A program made the position numbers and the translations under genes. The notes below the pieces were generated by a model, which worked only from the letters and a program-made list of their open reading frames with translations, had not been told where the DNA came from and did not search any database. A DNA stretch of 64,000 nucleotides. Source: JAIEPW01 sp964471915. Its GTDB lineage: Bacteria; Acidobacteriota; Terriglobia; Bryobacterales; Bryobacteraceae. Location: assembly GCA_964471915.1 (NCBI GenBank), contig CAYYID010000013.1, positions 37,482 to 101,481 on the forward strand, written 5' to 3'. Shown here in pieces: positions 50,242 to 58,428 of the stretch; within the stretch, counting starts at the first letter, position 1, and each line of letters starts with the position of its first letter.

Positions 50242-51531
50242 CTACTGCTGCCGGATCTTGTAGAGGTGCTTGTCGCCGCGGATGTAAATGGAATCCCCGT
50301 CGAGCGCCAGCGACGCGACCACGCGCTCGCCGATGGAGTTCGTCCCCAGGATCGCGTGCTCGGGACCGGCTTGCACCACGAACGTTTCGCCTTCTTCGCT
50401 GGTCAACAGGATCTTGCCGTCGAACGCGACCGGCGACGAATGGAACGGGATCGCCTTGGGCACGCGCTTACCCTCGTAAATCACCTTGCCCGTCTTGGCT
50501 TCCAGCGCCGTCAGCGAGCCGTTGCCCATCATCAGATAGAGGTAATCGCCGTAGAGCACCGGCGAGGGAATGTAGGCCGTGCCCTTCTCGTATTTCCAGA
50601 CCGTGCGCTCCTTGGCGTCGGGGTCGAGGGTTAAGCCCAGCACGATGCGCTTCGGGTTGTTCCCATTGGGAAACACCATGCCGAGGCCGGTTACGGGACT
50701 CGCCGCCGCGGTCTGCCCGGTGCCTTCGCCGCGCCACAGTTCCTTGCCCGTCTTGGGATCGTAGGCGATCGTGGCTTCCGTTACGGCGGTGATCACCAGG
50801 TCCCGTCCCGCGTGCTTGACGTAGGCGGGCGTGTTCCAGGTCACGCCGATCGGCCGCTTCTGTTTCCAGACAATCTCGCCGTTGCGCGTGGACACTCCCG
50901 CGATGAAAGAATCATCGCCGCTATCCTCGTCCACCTGAAGAAACAGCAGGTCGCCGACCAGCACCGGCGAGGTGCCGGCCGCCAGACCCTCTTTCTTGAT
51001 CTTGCCTACGTTCAGCTTCCAGAGTTCCTTGCCGTTCAGGTCGAAGGCGTAAAGCCCCTGGGATTCGAAGTAGAAGAAGACGCGCTTGCCATCGGAGACC
51101 GGGGTCGGCGAGGCGTAGGTGTTGAAGGTATGGCGGCCGTCATACACCGGACCTTCGTACACCGGCTTCTGCCATAGCACCTTGCCGGACTTGGCGTCCA
51201 GGCACAGCCCGAGCAGCGTCACCTTGACGTCCTCGGCGGTGGTCTGCGGATGGACGAAAGGCTTGCCACCGAAGGTGTGTTCGGGAGCCTTCTGTCCGGG
51301 GATCTTCTCGCCCTCGATCGAAGTGGTGAGAAACACCTTGTCGCCGACGATGATCGGCTGGGAATGGCCGCGCCCCGGGATCTCGGCCTTCCAGGCCACG
51401 TTCTCCGTGGCCGACCACTTCAGCGGCAGCCGTTTCGACTCCAGGACACCGTTGCCTCCGGGCCCTCGAAAGCCCCACCACTCCGCCGGCAAACTGACGC
51501 ACACCACGAGCGCGAGAAGAACAATTCGCAT
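50242..51531 (-). CDS. Exported PQQ-like beta-propeller repeat protein
   Basis: This is a 429-residue protein with a signal peptide (IVLLALVVCVSLPAEW). WWGFRGPGGNGV at the mature start is the tryptophan-docking signature seen in many planctomycete and acidobacterial members. Repeated blades follow the pattern AxDxxTGKxLW (LDAKSGKVLWQKP, FDLNGKELWKLN, YDPKTGKELWRG, LEAKTGKVIYEG). No PQQ-binding catalytic motif can be shown, so it may be a structural or BamB-like propeller. Its stop abuts the stop of the serine hydrolase without a gap. It is 30 bp downstream of the aspartoacylase-like gene, likely the same transcript. Confidence 0.88.
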   Translation of the reverse strand: MRIVLLALVVCVSLPAEWWGFRGPGGNGVLESKRLPLKWSATENVAWKAEIPGRGHSQPIIVGDKVFLTTSIEGEKIPGQKAPEHTFGGKPFVHPQTTAEDVKVTLLGLCLDAKSGKVLWQKPVYEGPVYDGRHTFNTYASPTPVSDGKRVFFYFESQGLYAFDLNGKELWKLNVGKIKKEGLAAGTSPVLVGDLLFLQVDEDSGDDSFIAGVSTRNGEIVWKQKRPIGVTWNTPAYVKHAGRDLVITAVTEATIAYDPKTGKELWRGEGTGQTAAASPVTGLGMVFPNGNNPKRIVLGLTLDPDAKERTVWKYEKGTAYIPSPVLYGDYLYLMMGNGSLTALEAKTGKVIYEGKRVPKAIPFHSSPVAFDGKILLTSEEGETFVVQAGPEHAILGTNSIGERVVASLALDGDSIYIRGDKHLYKIRQQ

Positions 51532-51561
51532 GGATGTAAAGACGCTCGCCGCGGCGGATCG

Positions 51562-52590
51562 TTACTTGCGAATTGCCCCAACGAACGCCGCCGGCTGGCC
51601 TTTGGTGATCGGCGGCGTGCCGATGATGTAGAGCACCAGGCCATCGAAAGGCGCCTTCACTTCGGCGATCTTGTTGCCGAGGTAGTCCGTGATATCGGCA
51701 AGCTTGGTACCTGCGGTGACTTTTTGATCGCGCTGAACCAGCGGGTAGATGATCCCCGTCGCCGGGCTGTCGATAACCTTCACCGGATCCAGGATCACCG
51801 GGTTCGCCACTTTCAAGGGCGCGCCGTCCATCATCTTCAGGAACCGCATGCAACTGAGCACGCCCTGCACGATGGCGTCCGTGGACTTGGCGTCCGTCGA
51901 GCCGAGGTAGCCGCTCTCGGCGGTGATCGCCGGCTTGCCGCGAGTGATCGCCGTGGTGGAAGCGTAAAGCGACTTCGCCGGATCCTTCGGACGGTCGCGG
52001 TCGATTACGATATGGTCCAGCCCAAATGCCCGCGCCAGATCCGCGATCGCGGCGTCCATCTTGGCGTCGCCGGTCACCGCCTGGTAGGAGTACGGCCGCA
52101 GGCTCTCGTTGCCATCGCCGCAGTGCAGATCGAGGACGTGCGTGGACTTCTCGATCACCTCCTTAGTGATCCAGTAGGCGATGCGCTGGCTTACCGTTCC
52201 GTTCGGGTCTCCCGGATAGACCCGGTTGAGGTTCCTCTGGTCCACGGGAGAGAAATAAATGGTGCGTCCGGTGAAGGACGGCATGTTCGCAACGTGGACC
52301 AGGATCACCGTGCCCGCGATCTTCGCCGGATCCAGCATCGGCTTGAGCTTCTGCAGAGCCAGGATCGGCGTGTACTCGTAGCCGTGGTTCCCCGCGATGA
52401 GCCCCAGCACCGGGCCGGGCTTCGCCCCGTGGACTACCGTCACGGGAATCTCCGTCGCGGCATCGACGCCCTTCGCCACCGGCACCATTGCGGATTTGAC
52501 GGTTCCCGGAGCGGCTGTGATCGGCCCCACCCGGAAGTCCGCGCCCAGGACCGAAAGCGCCACGCCCGCAGCAAGCAGACAAGTTCTCAT
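51562..52590 (-). CDS. Exported succinylglutamate desuccinylase/aspartoacylase family protein
   Basis: This is a 342-residue protein with a signal peptide (LLAAGVALSVLGAD). It is an M14-like zinc hydrolase fold: GNHGYEYTP gives the His-x-x-Glu pair, LDLHCGDGNE gives the third ligand, and RNLNRVYPG is the substrate Arg/Asn motif. The catalytic Glu is in TAESGYLGS. The C-terminal 90 residues (IIYPLVQRDQKVTAGTKLADITDYLG) resemble a biotinyl/lipoyl-like beta barrel. It probably releases an acyl group from an N-acyl amino acid or a related amide in the periplasm. Confidence 0.88.
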   Translation of the reverse strand: MRTCLLAAGVALSVLGADFRVGPITAAPGTVKSAMVPVAKGVDAATEIPVTVVHGAKPGPVLGLIAGNHGYEYTPILALQKLKPMLDPAKIAGTVILVHVANMPSFTGRTIYFSPVDQRNLNRVYPGDPNGTVSQRIAYWITKEVIEKSTHVLDLHCGDGNESLRPYSYQAVTGDAKMDAAIADLARAFGLDHIVIDRDRPKDPAKSLYASTTAITRGKPAITAESGYLGSTDAKSTDAIVQGVLSCMRFLKMMDGAPLKVANPVILDPVKVIDSPATGIIYPLVQRDQKVTAGTKLADITDYLGNKIAEVKAPFDGLVLYIIGTPPITKGQPAAFVGAIRK

Positions 52591-52627
52591 GACGTACTAT
52601 CTTGCCCCATTTTCGGCGCCAATTTGG

Positions 52628-52633
52628 TACCAT
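52628..52633 (+). promoter_or_regulatory. -10-like box upstream of the M23 peptidase gene
   Basis: TACCAT lies 11 nt before the ATG at 52645, predicting a leader of about 5 nt. The same hexamer precedes the MFS gene at 33911. The 54-bp gap also serves the divergent aspartoacylase-like gene. Confidence 0.35.
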
Positions 52634-52644
52634 CGGCCCGGACG

Positions 52645-53967
52645 ATGCCTTCTTCGCGCCTTGGGGTGGCTCTTGCGGTCCTCGCTACCCTGCTCCTCAT
52701 TCCGCTTGCTGCGCTGTGGTTCCTATCCGCGCAGACCGTTCTCAATTGGGTAGAACAACCGAAAGCCGTCGGACGCGCCACGCTTGTCAAGGTGCGGGCG
52801 GAGAACCCGCACGGGGTTCGCCTGCTGCGCGTGACGATCGAGCAGAAGGGCAAGCGGGTCACGATGGCCGAGGAATCGCAACCCGCGAACCGTTTTGCGT
52901 TTCGCAAGGGGAACCCGTTCCGGGAACTGACCGCCGTCGTGGGCCGCGACCGTTTTCCGGAGCTGCAGGAGGGCCAGGCGCGCCTGGAAGTCGAAAGTGT
53001 TGCCAACGATTTTCGCGGAGCTTCCAACAGGCTGACCTTGGACATCCAGGTGATCCTGAAGCCCCCGGCGCTGGCCGTGGACACAGCGGCCTTTCCCGTG
53101 TTCCGGGGTGGCTCGGGAATGGCGCTCTTCACTCCTGTGGGGTCCTGGACCCAGGCCGGCGTCCGCGTCGGCGACCGCGAGTTTCCGAGTTTCCCGAAGC
53201 CGGGCAGCGACAACGAGCGCTTCGCGCTGTTCGCCGTTCCGATCGACGCGCCCGACGACGCCGCTCCCGTGGTCTTCGCTCGCAACGCCGCGGGGATGGA
53301 GGCCACGCAACCCGTTCCGGGCAAAGTCGCGCGCGCCAAGAACCGGCGCCGGGACTTCAAGATCAACGATCGGTTTCTTGAAAAGGTGGTGAACGAGTTG
53401 GACCCCGGCGGCACGGGGTCCCTCGCGGACCGTTACCTCAAGATCAACCGCGAGATGCGGCAGGCCAACAACGCGGTGCTGGAGAAGCTCGCCGCCCAAA
53501 CCAGCCCCAAGCCGCGCTGGACCGAACGCTTTGAGCGCTGGCCCGGGGCGGCCACCGAGAGCGAGTTCGCCGACGTCCGCTCGTACATCTATGACGGCCG
53601 CAAGATCGACGAGCAGGTGCATCTGGGGGTCGACCTCGCTTCCACGAAGCAGGCTCCGGTCACCGCGGCGGGCGACGGCGCGGTGGTGTTAGCCGCGAAG
53701 CTCGGCATCTATGGCAATTGCGTCGTGATCGACCACGGCGCGGCCTTGCAGTCGATCTACGCGCACCTCAGCGAGCTGCAGGTGAAAGCCGGGGACGAAG
53801 TCCGCCGCGGGCAGGCGATCGGGCGGAGCGGCAACACCGGCCTAGCCGGCGGGGATCACCTGCACTTCTCGGTGCAGGTGGGCGGGGTGCAGGTGTCGCC
53901 GTTCGAATGGTGGAACGCGACCTGGCCGAAGAAGACGATCTTCTCGCGGCTGGGCTTGGCGAACTGA
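52645..53967 (+). CDS. Membrane-anchored M23 family (LytM-type) peptidase
   Basis: This is a 440-residue protein. An N-terminal anchor (LGVALAVLATLLLIPLAALWF) is followed by an Ig-like region (about residues 35-150) and a helical linker (NDRFLEKVVNELDPGG). The peptidase domain (about residues 310-430) has the zinc ligands in EQVHLGVDLAS and GGDHLHFSVQVGG. These motifs are intact, so it should be an active peptidoglycan endopeptidase or a cell-wall remodelling factor facing the periplasm. The tail ends in WNATWPKKTIFSRLGL. It is transcribed divergently from the aspartoacylase-like gene. Confidence 0.92.
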   Translation: MPSSRLGVALAVLATLLLIPLAALWFLSAQTVLNWVEQPKAVGRATLVKVRAENPHGVRLLRVTIEQKGKRVTMAEESQPANRFAFRKGNPFRELTAVVGRDRFPELQEGQARLEVESVANDFRGASNRLTLDIQVILKPPALAVDTAAFPVFRGGSGMALFTPVGSWTQAGVRVGDREFPSFPKPGSDNERFALFAVPIDAPDDAAPVVFARNAAGMEATQPVPGKVARAKNRRRDFKINDRFLEKVVNELDPGGTGSLADRYLKINREMRQANNAVLEKLAAQTSPKPRWTERFERWPGAATESEFADVRSYIYDGRKIDEQVHLGVDLASTKQAPVTAAGDGAVVLAAKLGIYGNCVVIDHGAALQSIYAHLSELQVKAGDEVRRGQAIGRSGNTGLAGGDHLHFSVQVGGVQVSPFEWWNATWPKKTIFSRLGLAN

Positions 53968-53991
53968 CGCGGTGGCGCAGCAAACGCGGCT

Positions 53992-55209
53992 CTACTTGAT
54001 CCGGACCGTGATCGACTCCGTCGCCAGGACGCGGTCGCCGGACTTGAGCCGCGCGGTCAGCGCGTACTCACCACCCGGGAACGGCACGTACGGGCCCGGG
54101 TAATTGCCCGAATACAACTGGAGTTGCACGTGGCGCAGCAGATCGCCGGCTCCGGCCGTCGTCTGGCGGAACACCACCCGGCCGCCGGCGTCCGCGAGTT
54201 CCAACTCCACCGTGAACTCACCGGCCGACCCCGCCTCCACCCGCGCCTGCGCGCAAGGCCGGTACGCCTCCGGCGGATCCACCGGACAGAACCCGATGCA
54301 ACCGTAAATGACCCGGCAATTCGTGACCTTCCGCCCGCTCACGTCGAGTTCCGGATTCTCCACCGCCAGCGCCAGGCGTGGGAATGAGGGCCCCAGTTGC
54401 AGCCCCGCCAGCCGCGCCTCCACGAGTTCCCTGTTCTGTAGCACGCCGCCGCTCGAACCGGTATTCTGCACCAGCTCGCTCCACACAATGCCGACGCCCC
54501 GCGCATAAACCCGTGAGTCGGTGCTCAAACTCTGTCCGAACCCTACGCGGACGGTTTCGTCGAAGACTCCCAGCGGCCCGGTGAAGGCCCCGCGGGCGGA
54601 CTGATCCGGGTCCAGCAGCAGTTCCTCCTTGGGACTTTCCGCCACTCCCGTGAACCGCCAGATTCGCCCCTCGGGATCCGCCCGCAGCCGCTCAACGATC
54701 GAGCCGCCCGAAGTGATCACGAAGTACGTCAGCCCTCCGAGCGTCTCGGTCCGCGAGATCGTATGCGTGACATAGTCGTATGCCAGCGCCCGACCCTGGA
54801 CCTTGTATACCCAGGTGTTGCCCACCTGCAGCGGCAGGAAGCTTCCGTTGCGGGCGACGGCCTCAAGCGCCGAGACGTTTCCCCCGCAGCGCAAGCGGGC
54901 CTCCGCGCGCGCTTCGATCTCGCCGCGAGCGTTCACCAGCACGAACCGCATTCCGTCGCTGATCCAATAACCGGTCGCCGACTCTCCGGAAGGCCCGGTC
55001 AGGCCCGTCATCGTCGGTCCCGCCGCGCCGCCAATGCGCACCTCGACGGGCCCGCTGCCACCGGACCAGCGGAGGGTTGCGCGGCCCAGCCCGTTCGTGC
55101 AGTCGGTCACCGGGTCCTGCGACAGCGTCAGCGTGGCGCCGTCCGCTACCGGAGCAAGAACGCTCAGAAGAGTAAGCACGGTAACCGTGCCGCCTGCAGC
55201 GAAACGCAT
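53992..55209 (-). CDS. Secreted protein of unknown function
   Basis: I do not recognise a family. The 405-residue product has a signal peptide (VTVLTLLSVLAPVADGAT) and an AAGGAGGA Shine-Dalgarno sequence 4 nt before the ATG. The N-terminal part reads like an Ig fold (LTLSQDPVTDCTNGLGRATLRWSG). A middle segment, FLPLQVGNTWVYKVQGR, resembles the opening of acidobacterial proteins whose body is a beta-propeller-like or lipoprotein-like domain. Several Cys (TDCTNG, LRCGGN, NCRVIYGCIGFCP, PCAQ) are likely disulfide-bonded. It is convergent with the M23 gene. Confidence 0.75.
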   Translation of the reverse strand: MRFAAGGTVTVLTLLSVLAPVADGATLTLSQDPVTDCTNGLGRATLRWSGGSGPVEVRIGGAAGPTMTGLTGPSGESATGYWISDGMRFVLVNARGEIEARAEARLRCGGNVSALEAVARNGSFLPLQVGNTWVYKVQGRALAYDYVTHTISRTETLGGLTYFVITSGGSIVERLRADPEGRIWRFTGVAESPKEELLLDPDQSARGAFTGPLGVFDETVRVGFGQSLSTDSRVYARGVGIVWSELVQNTGSSGGVLQNRELVEARLAGLQLGPSFPRLALAVENPELDVSGRKVTNCRVIYGCIGFCPVDPPEAYRPCAQARVEAGSAGEFTVELELADAGGRVVFRQTTAGAGDLLRHVQLQLYSGNYPGPYVPFPGGEYALTARLKSGDRVLATESITVRIK

Positions 55210-55234
55210 CTGTCCTCCTTGGCACGCACTCCCG

Positions 55235-56377
55235 CTAGAGAATCGCGCGCAGTTCCCGTACCAGGATCGCAATGTCTTCTTCGCTGTTGTACAGGTGCGG
55301 AGACACCCGCAGCGCGCCCTTGCGCGCCGCGACCAGCACGCGGCGCTCCTTCAGGCGCCTCGCGAGCGCCGACGGATCCGCCCCGGGGAACTTCGCACAC
55401 ACAATCTGGGACCCCGTCTCCGGAACTTCGGCGCCCAGGTCCCGCAACGCCCGCCGCGCCGCCAGCGCCAGTTCCAGCACCCGCCGCTCGATCTCCTCCG
55501 CCCCGATCTCGAGCATCAGGTCCAGCGACGCCTCCATCGCGTAGAGATTCGCGATCATCAGGAACCCACCCTCGTAGCGCTCGGCGGACGCTTTGAACAC
55601 CGGGGTCCCGTGGTGCAGATGATCTACATCCCGCCACGTCTCGTGGCTCCTCCAGCCCACGACCGTGGGCGGAAGCTTCTCGCGCACGGCGGCGTTCATG
55701 TACTGGAATCCCGCGCCGTTCGGCGCCAGCATCCATTTGTATGCGTGCACCGAAAGAACGTCGGCGAAACCGCGCGCCGCGTCGAACCGCAACGCCCCGG
55801 TGGACTGCGTTCCGTCCAGGAAAAATAGCGCTCCGGTCTCCCGGCACCGCGCCGCGATCGCGTCGAGCGCCGGCCGGAATCCGGTGCAGTAATTGACCTC
55901 GCTGACCGCCACCAGCCGCGTCCGCCCGTCGATCGACGCGAGCAGCCGCTCCCAAGGGACCTCGGCATACTCCACACCGAATCGCTCCACCAGCGCGGGC
56001 ATGTACAGGTAATTAGGAAACTCCTCGGCGAGCGTCACCAGCCGGTCGCCGGGCTTCCAGTCGATCGCGTTCGCCACCAGCGACAGACCGTGCGCCGCGG
56101 TCGGCACGAAGCAAATATCGTCGGCGGCGGCATTCACCAGCCGCGCAACTTTGCCGCGGATCCGGTCCATGTCGTCGAACCACGCCAGGAAGTCCGCGCA
56201 GGCCAGCTCGTCGCGGTGCGCAAAGTGCGCCGCCACCGCCTCCACGCCGCGGCGCGGCAATTGACCGAACGTCGCGCTGTTCAGGTATGTCCAGTGGGCG
56301 AGCGCCGGAAACTCCGCCCGCACCGCCGGCCAGTCTACCGCTGCGCCCGCGCCTGCGCCACGCGCTGTTTCACCCAT
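55235..56377 (-). CDS. Class V aminotransferase family PLP enzyme
   Basis: This is a 380-residue protein of the isopenicillin N epimerase/cysteine desulfurase-like group. YLNSATFGQLPRRGVEA opens the fold, VPTAAHGLSLVANAI binds PLP, FLDGTQSTGALRF supplies the Asp, and the Schiff-base Lys is in SVHAYKWMLAPNGAGF. It lacks the active Cys loop of true desulfurases. The ATG at 56377 overlaps the proS 3' end by 43 bp; a GTG at 56323, 12 bp after the proS stop, is an alternative, but the ATG keeps the conserved DWPAVRAEFPAL stretch. The reaction is unknown. Confidence 0.87.
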   Translation of the reverse strand: MGETARGAGAGAAVDWPAVRAEFPALAHWTYLNSATFGQLPRRGVEAVAAHFAHRDELACADFLAWFDDMDRIRGKVARLVNAAADDICFVPTAAHGLSLVANAIDWKPGDRLVTLAEEFPNYLYMPALVERFGVEYAEVPWERLLASIDGRTRLVAVSEVNYCTGFRPALDAIAARCRETGALFFLDGTQSTGALRFDAARGFADVLSVHAYKWMLAPNGAGFQYMNAAVREKLPPTVVGWRSHETWRDVDHLHHGTPVFKASAERYEGGFLMIANLYAMEASLDLMLEIGAEEIERRVLELALAARRALRDLGAEVPETGSQIVCAKFPGADPSALARRLKERRVLVAARKGALRVSPHLYNSEEDIAILVRELRAIL

Positions 56378-58053
56378 GCGATGGCCTCCGTCAGCGGCAC
56401 ATCGGACGATTGCTTCGTGCGCCGCTCCACAACCTCGACGATGCCCTGCCCCAGCTTCTTGCCGATCGTAATCCGGTACGGGATCCCGATCAGGTCCGCG
56501 TCTTTGAACTTCACGCCCGGCCGCTCGTCGCGATCGTCGAGCAGCGCGTCCAGCCCTGCGGCGCGCGCCGCCGCCAGCAACTCGTCCGCCGCCTTCTTCA
56601 GCGCCACGTCGGCATAGTTGACCGGCGTAATCACCACTTCGAACGGCGCGATCGACACCGGCAGCGCCATGCCGTCGGCGTCGTGGAACAGCTCGATGGC
56701 GCAGGTCAGGATCCGCTCTACGCCGATCCCGTAGGACCCCATGATCGGCGTCACTTCCTTGCCGTGCTCGTCCAGCACCCGCAGGCCCATCGACTCCGAA
56801 TACTTGTATCCGAGCTTGAAGATGTGCCCGATCTCGACTGCCTTGCGCACGATGAGCGTTTCGTTGGCGTCCAGCGGATCGCCGTCGCCATCCTGGACGG
56901 TGCGGACATCGGCCCATTCACACGAGAAATCCTCACCTGGCGTGACGTGCTTCAAGTGGTAATCGTTCTTGTTCGCGCCGCAGATTAGGTTGCGGCGATT
57001 CCGGAGCGCTTCATCGGCAACGATTCGCAGCTTGGTTCCCACCGGACCCAGTGAGCCCGCATCGGCTCCCATGGCGTGGCGAATCTCTTCGGGATGGGCC
57101 GGCCGCGTCTCCACGCCACCCAGAAACGTCGCGATCTTGGTTTCGTTCAACTGATGGTCGCCGCGCAACAGCACCAGCACCAGCTGATCGCCCGCCGCCA
57201 GAATGAGACTCTTCATCTGCGACGTCGCCGGCAGGCCGGTGGACTTCACCAGATCCTCGATCGTCTTCTGGCCCGGCGTGTGGAACTCCTCGGGGCTGAG
57301 GTCGCCCTCGGGATCCGCCACGAGTGGCGGCGTCGCGCGAGAGACCGCCTTCTCGAGGTTCGCGCGATAACCCGACTTCTTGCCCAGCGCGATGTAATCC
57401 TCGCCCGCGTCCGACTGCACCATGAACTCGTGCGACTGGCTGCCGCCCATCGCCCCCGAATGTGCTTCCACCGCGACATACTCGAGGCCGCACCGGTCGA
57501 AGATCCGGCAATAGGCGTCGTGGTGCTTCAGGTACGACACGTCGAGCCCCGCCGCGTCCAGGTCAAAGCTGTACGAGTCCTTCATCGTGAACTGCCGGAC
57601 GCGCAACAGGCCGCTCTTGGGGCGCGGCTCGTCGCGGAACTTCGTCTGGATCTGATACCAGAGCTGCGGCAACTGCTTGTAGCTGCGCAGTTCGCCCCGC
57701 GCGATGTAGGTCATCACCTCCTCGTGCGTCATGCCCAGGCACAGGTCGCGGCCGAAGCGGTCCTTCAGCCGGAACATGTTGTCGCCCATCACCGTCCAGC
57801 GCCCGGACTCCTGCCACACCTCGGCCGGATTCAACGCCGGCAGATAGAACTCCTGCGCCCCGATGGCGTCCATCTCCTCACGGACGATCTGCTGAATCTT
57901 CAACAGCGACCGCTGCGCCAGAAACAGGTAGTTGTAGATACCCGCGGCAAGTTGCCGGACGTAGCCGGCACGCAGCAGCAACTGGTGGCTGACCACTTCG
58001 GCTTCGGCGGGGTTCTCCCGCAGCGTGGGGATAAACAGGCGGCTCCAGTACAT
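56335..58053 (-). CDS. proS: Prolyl-tRNA synthetase
   Basis: This is a 572-residue bacterial-type ProRS. The start at 58053 gives MYWSRLFIPTLRENPAEAEV, the standard N-terminus. Class II motifs are LCLGMTHEEV, RDEPRPKSGLLRVRQFTMKDSYSFD and GSYGIGVERIL. The inserted YbaK-like editing domain covers about residues 225-380 (TGLPATSQMKSLIL, LRGDHQLNETKIA). The anticodon-binding domain is at the C-terminus (PFEVVITPVNYAD). It charges tRNA-Pro and clears Ala-tRNA-Pro. It is divergent from the HhH gene. Confidence 0.98.
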   Translation of the reverse strand: MYWSRLFIPTLRENPAEAEVVSHQLLLRAGYVRQLAAGIYNYLFLAQRSLLKIQQIVREEMDAIGAQEFYLPALNPAEVWQESGRWTVMGDNMFRLKDRFGRDLCLGMTHEEVMTYIARGELRSYKQLPQLWYQIQTKFRDEPRPKSGLLRVRQFTMKDSYSFDLDAAGLDVSYLKHHDAYCRIFDRCGLEYVAVEAHSGAMGGSQSHEFMVQSDAGEDYIALGKKSGYRANLEKAVSRATPPLVADPEGDLSPEEFHTPGQKTIEDLVKSTGLPATSQMKSLILAAGDQLVLVLLRGDHQLNETKIATFLGGVETRPAHPEEIRHAMGADAGSLGPVGTKLRIVADEALRNRRNLICGANKNDYHLKHVTPGEDFSCEWADVRTVQDGDGDPLDANETLIVRKAVEIGHIFKLGYKYSESMGLRVLDEHGKEVTPIMGSYGIGVERILTCAIELFHDADGMALPVSIAPFEVVITPVNYADVALKKAADELLAAARAAGLDALLDDRDERPGVKFKDADLIGIPYRITIGKKLGQGIVEVVERRTKQSSDVPLTEAIAWVKQRVAQARAQR

Positions 58054-58079
58054 GTTGGGGAAACACTCACTGTACCAGA

Positions 58080-58085
58080 TACAAT
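58080..58085 (+). promoter_or_regulatory. -10 box of the HhH/radical SAM operon
   Basis: TACAAT lies 42 bp before the HhH ATG; GGAGG at 58113-58117 provides a good Shine-Dalgarno sequence 9 nt before it. This operon therefore has a conventional leader. No clear -35 box is visible. The opposite strand carries TACAGT at 58074-58069 for proS. Confidence 0.45.
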
Positions 58086-58126
58086 AGCGGGAAGCAGTTT
58101 CACGTTTGCTCTGGAGGACACCAGGA

Positions 58127-58423
58127 ATGCGCAAGACAATACTGGCAGCCCTGTTTGGGAGCCTGTTGATCGCTACGGGCGCAGTGGCGCAAGCCACGGC
58201 GGCCAAGAAGGCAGTGGACGTTGCCAAGAAAGCGGAGTTGCTGGACCTGAACTCCGCCAGCAAGGACGCGCTCGTCGCCCTGCCCGGGGTCGGCGAGAAG
58301 TACGCCGACGCCATCATCAAGGGACGCCCCTACAAGGGCAAGGACGATCTGGTCAACAAGAAGATCGTGCCGCAAGCGGCTTACGACAAGATCAAGGATC
58401 TCGTCATCGCCAAGCAGAAGTAG
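58127..58423 (+). CDS. Exported helix-hairpin-helix protein (ComEA-like)
   Basis: This is a 98-residue protein with a signal peptide (ILAALFGSLLIATGAVAQA). The single helix-hairpin-helix domain (LLDLNSASKDALVALPGVGEKYADAIIKGRPYKGKDDL) matches the ComEA/T2SS-K type that binds DNA without sequence preference. It is shorter than ComEA and lacks the N-terminal membrane-anchored linker. It lies 5 bp upstream of the radical SAM gene on the same strand, so the two are co-transcribed, though no functional tie is evident. Confidence 0.88.
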   Translation: MRKTILAALFGSLLIATGAVAQATAAKKAVDVAKKAELLDLNSASKDALVALPGVGEKYADAIIKGRPYKGKDDLVNKKIVPQAAYDKIKDLVIAKQK

Positions 58424-58428
58424 GTTCC

